This document shows, one piece after another, positions 1-5,889 of a stretch of DNA of 6,323 nucleotides. The notes below the pieces were generated by a model. That model was not told the DNA's origin. It made no database searches and saw only the letters and a list, made by a program, of their open reading frames with translations. The DNA comes from Chitinophagales bacterium (lineage in GTDB: Bacteria; Bacteroidota; Bacteroidia; Chitinophagales; UBA2359), in NCBI GenBank assembly GCA_020629335.1, contig JAHDDN010000318.1:1-6323 (forward strand), written 5' to 3'. A program made the translations under genes and the position numbers. How positions within the stretch are numbered: the stretch's first letter is position 1; each line of letters opens with the position of its first letter.

Positions 1-182
1 TATAGTTGTTTCATTTTAGTTGGTTTTTTATATTTATCAACAGGGCATAGCAATCTTATACCAAATAAATTTAGTTTTTTAGACATAAGATTGTCTATTG
101 GTAGATATACCTTATCTACTTAGTAATTTGCTTTAATGAATTTTGGACAATAGATTATGAATAAAAGCAATTAGCCTCCAAG

Positions 183-200
183 CACCATTGAAAAATGGTG
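183..200. repeat. Perfect 7-bp hairpin with GAAA tetraloop
   Basis: CACCATT (183-189) and AATGGTG (194-200) are exact complements around the loop GAAA (190-193). Read on the plus strand the loop is a GNRA tetraloop, an unusually stable RNA loop. No T-run follows on either strand, so it is not a standard terminator. It could be part of a transcript leader or chance; its role is unknown. Confidence 0.5.
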
Positions 201-272
201 GACTTTAATCATAAAAAATCATCTCAAAAACACAAACAAAAAACTTCCTTAAAATTGCATGTTCTGTTATTA

Positions 273-293
273 AGAGAATGGTTCTAATTCTCT
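273..293. repeat. Perfect 7-bp inverted repeat
   Basis: AGAGAAT (273-279) pairs exactly with ATTCTCT (287-293) around a 7-base loop. It lies between the GAAA hairpin and the 11-bp palindrome. No adjacent gene explains it. Confidence 0.4.
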
Positions 294-322
294 CTAAATG
301 GTCATATACTAAATAGGTAGGA

Positions 323-351
323 AATCAATATATTAGGTCGATATATTGATT
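323..351. repeat. Perfect 11-bp inverted repeat, operator-like
   Basis: AATCAATATAT (323-333) and ATATATTGATT (341-351) are exact complements separated by seven bases. The palindrome begins a few bases downstream of the leftward promoter candidate at 359-389. It would therefore cover the start of that transcript, as an operator or as a 5'-terminal RNA hairpin. The symmetry is seen; the regulatory role is inferred. Confidence 0.5.
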
Positions 352-358
352 CATATAT

Positions 359-389
359 CAAATGTAAATAATAATGAATTAAAAAACAA
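359..389 (-). promoter_or_regulatory. Candidate Bacteroidota promoter firing leftward
   Basis: On the minus strand TACATTTG (366 to 359) matches the Bacteroidota -7 consensus TAnnTTTG exactly. A TTG (389 to 387) sits 20 bases upstream, fitting the -33 element. The predicted start is about 353-355, inside AT-rich DNA with no recognisable gene before the left edge. It could serve a small RNA or a gene beyond the window. In DNA this AT-rich, chance matches are common. Confidence 0.35.
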
Positions 390-396
390 GTTTTCA

Positions 397-419
397 CATT
401 GTTTTTTTTTACAACAATG
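397..419. repeat. Perfect 7-bp hairpin around a T-run
   Basis: CATTGTT (397-403) pairs with AACAATG (413-419), and the loop is mostly T. Because the T-run is in the loop and not after the stem, it is not a canonical terminator. No other function can be read from it. Confidence 0.35.
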
Positions 420-565
420 GAATAGGCTTGTAGAGGTACAAATGTCCTCTTATCTCTATAATAAATCCCTTATAAGTTCCTATCACGACATCAAGAGCAG
501 TCCCAAAAACACACAAATCTCCTCAAAAAGCATTAAATTGCAATGTATTACATCTACCACTTACT

Positions 566-744
566 GTTATCTCCCTCCACCTTTCAGGCACCTCCCCCAA
601 GGGAGGACAGGCTTAGGGATGGTAGCGGTATGTGGCGGCCATGCTGCGACTTAGGTAGCTTAGGTATGCGCAGGCTCCAATAAGAGACAAGCAGACCTTA
701 GCGAACTTAGAGCAGCATAGCCACATAAGAGCGGACAGCCCGAC
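566..744 (-). repeat. Interspersed structured element, copy 1 (inverted)
   Basis: The minus strand of 566-744 aligns without gaps to the plus strand of 5890-6068 over 179 bases with 22 differences by hand count. Read on the minus strand the order is: box TCGGGCTGTCCGCT (743-730), a 99-base hairpin (727-629), box CCGCTACCATCCCTAA (628-613), then a CCTCCC-TTGG-GGGAGG hairpin and a small GCCT-gaa-AGGT hairpin. The end with the first box lies toward the peptidase gene. Frames open through it on both strands are not credible proteins, because the differences between copies follow base pairing rather than codons. Similar end boxes around a variable stem are, from memory and unverified, widespread between genes in Bacteroidota. 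Confidence 0.85.
629..727 (-). ncRNA. Putative structured RNA or ssDNA hairpin in copy 1
   Basis: Minus-strand fold: TATGTGG (727-721) with CCACATA (635-629); CTATGCTGC (720-712) with GCAGCATGG (647-639), all nine paired including one T-G wobble; an imperfect middle helix; AGGTCTGC (698-691) with GCATACCT (669-662), 7 of 8 paired; and a 21-base loop at 690-670. The wobble pairs as U-G only if the minus strand is read, which favours that strand. Transcription would then point away from the peptidase gene. Whether it is transcribed is unknown. A DNA hairpin recognised by a REP-type transposase would look the same. Confidence 0.45.
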
Positions 745-815
745 CCTTTTTAATTTTTTATCGGAGGGCGCACACATAGGTGCGCCCCTACGGGCCGATA
801 AAAAATTAAAAAGGG
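744..815. repeat. Perfect 21-bp palindrome with nested 8-bp hairpin
   Basis: Bases 744-764 are the exact reverse complement of 795-815 (21 of 21). The 30-base interval contains a second perfect hairpin, GGGCGCAC (766-773) with GTGCGCCC (780-787). The outer arms are mostly A/T capped by CCC and CGG; the inner one is GC-rich. The structure abuts copy 1 on one side and the border TTGGGGCTTCC (minus strand, 825-815) on the other. It ends 39 bases before the peptidase start, so a transcript begun upstream would carry it in the leader. No T-run follows in either direction. Confidence 0.85.
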
Positions 816-854
816 GAAGCCCCAAATTAAATACCTAAATGTTAAAATATTATT

Positions 855-3620
855 ATGAAAACCCTATTTACTTTTTGTTTTCTCTTTATTAGTTGGTGTC
901 TGATGGCACAGGAGACAGAATTATATCATCAAGCAAAAATTAATTTCCAAGGAGATGATATTGCTCGATTGGGAGCACTCGGCATTCCATTGGATCATGG
1001 CGAATTGATTCCTAATGAATCCATCACTTGTGATTTTTCTGAGACGGAAATTGCATTAGCAGAGGCGGCTGGTTTTGAAGTAGAAATATTAATAAACGAT
1101 GTCGTTCAATTTTATCAGGATAGGAATTTGAAGTTTAAGGATTGGACAATGGATGATTTTAGAGCGGTGAATATTAGTGGCTGTAATGGGCCTGTTTATG
1201 CAACTCCTGAAAATTTCAATTTTGGCTCTGTGGCTGGATTTTATACTTATCAGGAGATCTTAGATCATTTAGATAATATGGCGACTACCTTTCCTAATTT
1301 AATTACGGTAAAGCAAGCGATTGATCCGAGTCTGACTACGCATGATGGGCATTCTGTTTATTATGTAAAAATTTCTGACAATCCGAATATGGATGAAGCA
1401 GAGCCAGAGATTTTATATGATGCATTGCATCATGCGAGAGAGCCAGAATCGGCAGCGCAATTGATCTTTTATATGTACTACCTATTAGAGAATTATGGGA
1501 GTGATGATTATGTGACAAACTTGGTAGATAATCGAGAAATGTATTTTGTGCCGGTGGTGAACCCTGATGGATATGATTATAATATGACGAGTCAGCCAAG
1601 TGGGGGCGGAATGTGGCGAAAGAATAGACGAGATAATGGAGATGGTACTTATGGGGTAGATCTGAATCGGAACTATGGCTATAATTGGGGATATGATAAT
1701 TCGGGTTCTTCTGGAAATACTTCCAGTGCGGTGTATCGTGGGCCTTCTGCCTTTTCGGAACCTGCTACGCAGATGATGAGAGATTTTTGTGTGGCACATG
1801 ATTTCAAAATATCCCTCAATTGTCATTCTTATGGTGATGTGGTATTTTATCCTTGGGGTTATGTAGATGGAGTATTGACACCTGATTATGATTATTATTC
1901 AACGATTGCGTCTAATATGTGTCGTTATAATTGTTATGATCATGGACAAGGAGCTATTATTAGTTATTTAACGAATGGAGATGCGGATGATTGGATGTAT
2001 GGAGAACAAACAGTCAAGGATAAAATTATTTCTTTCACTCCTGAAGTGGGTCGTAATGGACAAGATGGCTTTTGGCCGGCTATGGATAGAATCATTCCTT
2101 TGGCGAGTGAAAATGTTTGGCCGAATTTACAAGCAGCTTATTATGCTGGAGAGGCGGTAACGGCCCAAGACCTCACTCCTACTAATGTTAATAGTCTAAA
2201 TGCTACTATTGAATTCAATTTTGAGAAAGTGGGTTTGACAGATGGGGCTACTTATACTTTTAGTTTAAATCCGATTAGTAGCAATATTATTAATGTTGGG
2301 GCTCCTGCTGTATTTAGTGGGCTTAATTTATTGCAAGTAAGTGCGGGAAGTATCGCTTATGATTTAGCACCAACTACGGCTCCTGGCGAAATGATAGAAA
2401 TGGAATTAGTCATGGATAATGGTGATTTTTCATTAAGCATTCCGATCAAAAAATATTATCAGGCAGATGTGGTATTTGCAGATAATTTTAGTATTGATGC
2501 TGCTTGGGATGGTAATTGGCAAATTATTAATTCTGATTTTGTATCGAGTCCGTTTTGTATCACGGATAGTTCTTGGGGAGATTATAGTGCAAATAATAGC
2601 GGTAATGATTCTTATATTGAAACGATCAATCCTATTGACCTCAGTAATTATAGTGCCGCAATTTTAAGCTTTTGGGGAAAGTGGGATATTGAAAGATGTG
2701 TGGATAGAGTGCAAATATTTGCTTCTACAGATGCTACGAATTGGTCGCCGCTTTGTGGCAGACAATCCTTTGCTACTGAAAATGGAGCACTCACAGGTGA
2801 GGCCGTCTATGATGATGTACAAGATGATTGGGTATTGGAAGAAATTGATTTGAGTGCTTATGTGGATCAAAGCGTTTATCTAAGATTTGAACTCTATTCT
2901 AATTATAATACCAATGCGGATGGTTTCTATTTGGATGATGTAAGCATCTTAGGCATACAAGATGAAGCAAGTGTTCAACTTCAAGCTTTCTTAGAAGGCC
3001 CTTATCTAGTTAACGGCAGTATGCGCACTGATTTAGAAACGCAAAATCTTCTTCCAAATGCACAGCCTTTTAATCAAGCTCCTTGGAATTATAATGGTAG
3101 TGAAAGTATGACAACATCCTTAACAGATATAGTGGATTGGGCTTTGGTCGAATTGCGAGACATGAATGACAATACAAGCATTGTTGGCCAAACCGCAGCG
3201 CTACTACAAAATGATGGTACTTTAATCTCAAGCAATGGTTCTGCTTTAGTTCGCTTTCCAGGCATACCTGCGGGCGATTATTATGTGAGTATAAAAGTCA
3301 GAAATCACTTGGCTGTTATGAGTGCGAATGCAATTAGTTTACCGAATGCTACAGCCTTAGATTTTAGTGATCCTACTCAATTGAGTGAAGCTGCTTCTGT
3401 CTTTGATATGGGAGATGGCTATTACGCCCTTTATGCGGGCGATTTCAATGCGGATGGTGCCATGACGGTTCTTGATTTCAATGAATATACGGCTGATACA
3501 GAGAATATACTAAATTATATCGCCAATGATTGTAATATGGACGGACTCGTTACGATACACGACTACAACCTCTATCGCAAAAATATGAGTCAAATAGCCG
3601 CACCTCCATTACAATATTAA
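855..3620 (+). CDS. Secreted M14 zinc carboxypeptidase, multidomain
   Basis: An exported metallopeptidase predicted to remove C-terminal residues from peptides. Residues 1-18 are a signal peptide (cleavage near LMA|QE). Residues about 20-95 resemble the pro-region of Bacteroidota M14 enzymes. The catalytic domain spans about 120-430: zinc ligands H193 and E196 (HARE) and H324 (CHSYG), R255 in WRKNR, N271-R272 in DLNRNYG, Y371 and general base E397 (FTPEVG), matching carboxypeptidase A H69, E72, H196, R127, N144-R145, Y248 and E270. An untyped beta-rich stretch (about 435-540) follows, then an immune-inhibitor-A/MAM-like jelly roll (about 540-700), then a module common C-terminally in Bacteroidota secreted proteins (about 705-860). 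The end carries two calcium-loop repeats, DFNADGAMTVLD (863-874) and DCNMDGLVTIHD (892-903), like a type I dockerin pair. No type IX sorting domain is evident. The ATG at 855 is chosen because the signal peptide begins there; no Shine-Dalgarno is present. Family assignment is firm; the substrate is inferred. Confidence 0.93.
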   Translation: MKTLFTFCFLFISWCLMAQETELYHQAKINFQGDDIARLGALGIPLDHGELIPNESITCDFSETEIALAEAAGFEVEILINDVVQFYQDRNLKFKDWTMDDFRAVNISGCNGPVYATPENFNFGSVAGFYTYQEILDHLDNMATTFPNLITVKQAIDPSLTTHDGHSVYYVKISDNPNMDEAEPEILYDALHHAREPESAAQLIFYMYYLLENYGSDDYVTNLVDNREMYFVPVVNPDGYDYNMTSQPSGGGMWRKNRRDNGDGTYGVDLNRNYGYNWGYDNSGSSGNTSSAVYRGPSAFSEPATQMMRDFCVAHDFKISLNCHSYGDVVFYPWGYVDGVLTPDYDYYSTIASNMCRYNCYDHGQGAIISYLTNGDADDWMYGEQTVKDKIISFTPEVGRNGQDGFWPAMDRIIPLASENVWPNLQAAYYAGEAVTAQDLTPTNVNSLNATIEFNFEKVGLTDGATYTFSLNPISSNIINVGAPAVFSGLNLLQVSAGSIAYDLAPTTAPGEMIEMELVMDNGDFSLSIPIKKYYQADVVFADNFSIDAAWDGNWQIINSDFVSSPFCITDSSWGDYSANNSGNDSYIETINPIDLSNYSAAILSFWGKWDIERCVDRVQIFASTDATNWSPLCGRQSFATENGALTGEAVYDDVQDDWVLEEIDLSAYVDQSVYLRFELYSNYNTNADGFYLDDVSILGIQDEASVQLQAFLEGPYLVNGSMRTDLETQNLLPNAQPFNQAPWNYNGSESMTTSLTDIVDWALVELRDMNDNTSIVGQTAALLQNDGTLISSNGSALVRFPGIPAGDYYVSIKVRNHLAVMSANAISLPNATALDFSDPTQLSEAASVFDMGDGYYALYAGDFNADGAMTVLDFNEYTADTENILNYIANDCNMDGLVTIHDYNLYRKNMSQIAAPPLQY

Positions 3621-3665
3621 GCTTTAATTAACATTGATTTCTTATATTGCACCCAAATCACTATC

Positions 3666-4742
3666 ATGAAACACCTACTCATCATTATAGCATTTTTCAG
3701 TACGATTGGCGCCTTCGCACAAGAAGAAGGCGAACTCCTACCTCTCATGCCCCCTGATCACATCCAACACCGTGATAATGGCATTCGAGTGGCATTTTAT
3801 AATCTGGAGAATCTATTTGATATAGAAAATGATAGCATTAAGCGAGATGATGATTTCACGCCCACAGGCATCAAGGGTTGGAGTAAAAGAAAATACTACC
3901 GCAAACTCAACAATACTTATAAGGTTTGTATGGCAGTAGGTGGATGGGAGCCACCAGCCGTTTTCACGGTTTGCGAAGCAGAAAATCGTTTTGTATTAGA
4001 ACAACTCATTCAAAAAACACCACTCAAAAAATTCAATTATAAAATCGAGCATTTTGAGGCACCAGACAAAAGGGGAATTGATGTAGGTCTACTCTATCGC
4101 CCTGATAAATTTGAGCCTACTTTCAGCGAACCCATCACCATTAATTTCCCAGGCAATCCTGATTCAAAGACCAGAGACATCCTCCACGTCAAAGGGAAAG
4201 TATTAGGGAAAGACGAAGTACACATCTTCGTCAATCACTGGCCATCTAAATTTGGTGGACACGTAGAAACTGATCCTAAAAGGGCTTATGTCGCTTCCGT
4301 TCTCAAAGCAAAGGTAGACGAAATATATGCCGAAGAACCCGAAGCAAACATCATCATCTTAGGTGATTTCAACGACTCACCCATGGACGAAAGTGTATTA
4401 GAGGTTTTAGGTGCCAAGCCTGATCCACACAATCTGCAAAAAAACGATCTATACAATTATATGTACGATATGGTAGAGCAAGGATTAGGCACTCACCAAC
4501 ATAGCGACTATTGGGAAAACTGGTCGGTCATTGATCAAATAATCGTCTCCGCTCCTTTATACCAACGCCAAAAAGGCCTTTGTATCGCCCCTGAAGGTGG
4601 TATGATTTATAAAGAACGTTGGCTCTTGGATGGCTCTCCCGAAACAGATGACGATACGCCTTTCCGAACTTATAGAGGGGCTGAATACATAGGCGGCTTC
4701 AGCGATCATCTACCCATTTATGTGGATTTGATTTATCGGTAA
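3666..4742 (+). CDS. Secreted endonuclease/exonuclease/phosphatase family enzyme
   Basis: A 358-residue protein of the metal-dependent DNase I-like fold, which cleaves phosphate esters in nucleic acids, lipids or inositol phosphates. A signal peptide (1-18, cleavage near AFA|QE) indicates export. Fold motifs appear in order: FYNLENLFD (44-52) with N46; CEAENR (103-108) with the metal-binding glutamate; RGIDVGLLYR (136-145); NHWPSK (190-195) with catalytic H191; GDFND (233-237) with D234 and N236; and SDHLP (346-350) with D347-H348. All catalytic positions are present and the length is typical, so it should be active. Substrate cannot be read from sequence; a nuclease is the usual guess for this bacterial subgroup. 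The start lies 45 bases after the peptidase stop on the same strand, so co-transcription is likely. TATATTG (3643-3649) is one base short of a -7 box and could be a weak internal promoter. Confidence 0.9.
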   Translation: MKHLLIIIAFFSTIGAFAQEEGELLPLMPPDHIQHRDNGIRVAFYNLENLFDIENDSIKRDDDFTPTGIKGWSKRKYYRKLNNTYKVCMAVGGWEPPAVFTVCEAENRFVLEQLIQKTPLKKFNYKIEHFEAPDKRGIDVGLLYRPDKFEPTFSEPITINFPGNPDSKTRDILHVKGKVLGKDEVHIFVNHWPSKFGGHVETDPKRAYVASVLKAKVDEIYAEEPEANIIILGDFNDSPMDESVLEVLGAKPDPHNLQKNDLYNYMYDMVEQGLGTHQHSDYWENWSVIDQIIVSAPLYQRQKGLCIAPEGGMIYKERWLLDGSPETDDDTPFRTYRGAEYIGGFSDHLPIYVDLIYR

Positions 4743-4756
4743 TCAACCACCCCTGC

Positions 4757-4774
4757 CCTCCTTATCTAAGGAGG
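4757..4774. terminator. Perfect 8-bp hairpin after the plus-strand genes
   Basis: CCTCCTTA (4757-4764) pairs with TAAGGAGG (4767-4774), effectively a 7-bp stem with a 4-base loop, 14 bases after the stop of the phosphatase-fold gene. It is placed as a terminator between convergent genes should be, but no T-run follows directly; the nearest is T7 at 4804-4810. A factor-independent terminator is therefore only possible. Confidence 0.35.
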
Positions 4775-4820
4775 AAGTTACTCAAGCATCCTAAACCGAG
4801 CGATTTTTTTGTGGTAAAAA

Positions 4821-4931
4821 TCTGACAGTGAGCGAAGCGAACGGTCTCTCATCTGTCAGCGAAGCGGTCTGACATCTAAAAACCAATGTGAGCGTAGCGA
4901 ACAAACCATCGACTATGGACTATCGACCATC
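4821..4931. repeat. Convergent spacer built of short repeats
   Basis: GTGAGCGAAGCGAAC (4828-4842) recurs as GTGAGCGTAGCGAAC (4888-4902), 14 of 15 identical, and AGCGAAGCG recurs at 4858-4866. CTGACAG (4822-4828) and CTGTCAG (4853-4859) are inverted. A 7-base tandem follows: GACTATG, GACTATC, GACCATC (4911-4931), ending two bases before the reductase stop codon. These short motifs look like the low-complexity filler seen between genes in many Bacteroidota genomes (memory, unverified). No coding or promoter signal is visible. Confidence 0.6.
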
Positions 4932-4933
4932 AA

Positions 4934-5695
4934 CTAACTTTTGTGCAAATGAAATGAATCCGCCTGCGCTTGCGGCGTCAACATAATCTCATTAATATTC
5001 ACATGCAAAGGACGAGAAGCCGCATAATAAATCGCATCCGCAATATCCTCCGCCACTAAAGGCTGGTAATTAGCATACACACTTTCCGCCTTATCCTCAT
5101 CCCCTTTAAATCGTACCACAGAAAATTCCGTATCTACTAATCCAGGCATCACAGAAGTAACTTTAATTCCATGCTTTAGCATATCAATTCGCATCGCTCT
5201 CGAAAGTGCATCCACTGCATGTTTAGTCGCACAATACACATTGCCACCTGCATAAACTTGCTTACCAGCCGTAGAACTCACATTAATAACATGCCCTTTT
5301 CCCTGCGCAATCATCATAGGAGCAATCACTCTCGACACATACAATAAGCCCTTCACATTCGTATCTATCATACGCTCCCAATCATCCACTTCACACTCCT
5401 GAAATGGATCTTTTCCAACGGCTAATCCTGCATTATTGACCAATACATCTATCGCCTGCCATTCTGCTGACAAGCCACCCAAATGCTGTTCTACCGCCGC
5501 TTTATCCTGCACATCAAAACATAGCGTCAATACATTCACCCCATGCGCCGTTTCCAATTCACTTTTCAATTCTGCTAATCGCTCTGCACGTCTCCCCGTG
5601 ATTATCAAATCATAATTATTTTGAGCAAATAATGCTGCTGATGCCTTACCAATACCCGCAGTGGCACCCGTAATCAATACTTTTTTTCTTTCCAT
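4934..5695 (-). CDS. ydfG: YdfG-like short-chain dehydrogenase/reductase
   Basis: A 253-residue cytosolic SDR oxidoreductase. The family reduces carbonyls or oxidises 3-hydroxy acids with NAD(P)H; E. coli YdfG works on malonic semialdehyde and 3-hydroxy acids. Seen: TGATAGIG (9-16) cofactor loop; GRR (34-36), whose arginines favour NADP; NNAG (87-90); N113 in DTNVKG; catalytic S141, Y154 and K158 (YCATK); and PGLVDTEF (184-191). Stretches such as DDWERMIDTN, FKGDEDKAE and HVNINE strongly recall E. coli YdfG (248 residues), hence the symbol; that comparison is from memory. The set is complete, so an active enzyme is expected. It is convergent with the two secreted enzymes and has its own promoter five bases before the ATG, so it is a separate unit. 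A serine dehydrogenase or sepiapterin-reductase-like activity is possible. Confidence 0.92.
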   Translation of the reverse strand: MERKKVLITGATAGIGKASAALFAQNNYDLIITGRRAERLAELKSELETAHGVNVLTLCFDVQDKAAVEQHLGGLSAEWQAIDVLVNNAGLAVGKDPFQECEVDDWERMIDTNVKGLLYVSRVIAPMMIAQGKGHVINVSSTAGKQVYAGGNVYCATKHAVDALSRAMRIDMLKHGIKVTSVMPGLVDTEFSVVRFKGDEDKAESVYANYQPLVAEDIADAIYYAASRPLHVNINEIMLTPQAQADSFHLHKS

Positions 5696-5700
5696 AAGTG

Positions 5701-5708
5701 CAAAAGTA
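5701..5708 (-). promoter_or_regulatory. -7 promoter box of the reductase gene
   Basis: On the minus strand TACTTTTG matches the Bacteroidota consensus TAnnTTTG exactly and lies five bases before the ATG. The transcript would begin at or within a few bases of the start codon, giving a leaderless or nearly leaderless mRNA. This fits the absence of a Shine-Dalgarno. I see no clear TTTG-type -33 element at the expected distance; that stretch is occupied by the tandem repeat at 5724-5751. Confidence 0.7.
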
Positions 5709-5723
5709 AGGAATTTATTTTGA

Positions 5724-5751
5724 GAAGATAGGAGTCAGAAGACAGGAGTCA
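5724..5751. repeat. 14-base tandem repeat upstream of the reductase
   Basis: GAAGATAGGAGTCA (5724-5737) is followed directly by GAAGACAGGAGTCA (5738-5751), 13 of 14 identical. It lies about 16 bases upstream of the -7 box, covering the -33 region. It could be a paired activator site or low-complexity filler; the spacing of 14 is not a whole number of helical turns. Confidence 0.6.
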
Positions 5752-5770
5752 AAATAAAGTCTATTTATCA

Positions 5771-5866
5771 ATTCATCATTATGCATTAATTGGGGCTTCC
5801 TGCTGCGCTCACAAAAGCGAAGTGCGCAGCACAAGCCCAATATTATGCATTCATCATTATGCATTA
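5771..5866. repeat. 53-base palindrome flanked by 18-base direct repeats
   Basis: ATTCATCATTATGCATTA occurs exactly at 5771-5788 and 5849-5866. Between them 5789-5841 is an imperfect palindrome (ATTGGGGCTT... against ...AAGCCCAAT, with CTGCGC-type inner arms). A palindrome between direct repeats resembles a small insertion with a target duplication. However, its left end TTGGGGCTTCC (5790-5800) equals the border beside copy 1, so it is also part of the composite element. TGCTGCGCT (5801-5809) alternatively pairs exactly with AGCGCAGCA (5881-5889), just before copy 2. Confidence 0.65.
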
Positions 5867-5889
5867 CGCATTGCAAGCGAAGCGCAGCA

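Larger units (their letters stand above)
1..565. other. AT-rich intergenic region without a convincing gene
   Basis: No reading frame here looks like a protein: frames are short, low in complexity and lack a promoter or start context. The stretch holds four small perfect inverted repeats and one leftward promoter candidate, listed separately. At the extreme left edge the minus strand reads ATG AAA CAA CTA from position 14, which could be the first codons of a gene running off the window, but only four or five codons are visible, so I do not call it. A frame opening at a TTG at 346 on the plus strand runs into the repeat at 566 and looks spurious. Confidence 0.6.

Noticed and set aside
346..654. 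102-codon plus-strand frame starting at TTG
   Set aside because: It has a weak start, low-complexity composition, no ribosome-binding or promoter context, and ends inside the repeat. The equivalent frame is not shared with copy 2 upstream of the repeat.
744..815. Intrinsic terminator
   Set aside because: The stem is strong but no T-run follows on either strand, and it precedes rather than follows a gene.
613..825. 70-codon minus-strand frame across copy 1 and the palindrome
   Set aside because: Copy 2 keeps the same frame and stop, but the differences preserve base pairing rather than amino acids, and the first third lies in the 21-bp palindrome. It is better explained as a structured repeat.
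1336..1826. Minus-strand frames inside the peptidase gene
   Set aside because: Shadows of the plus-strand coding sequence, rich in His and Ile from complementing Asp/Tyr codons, with no motifs.
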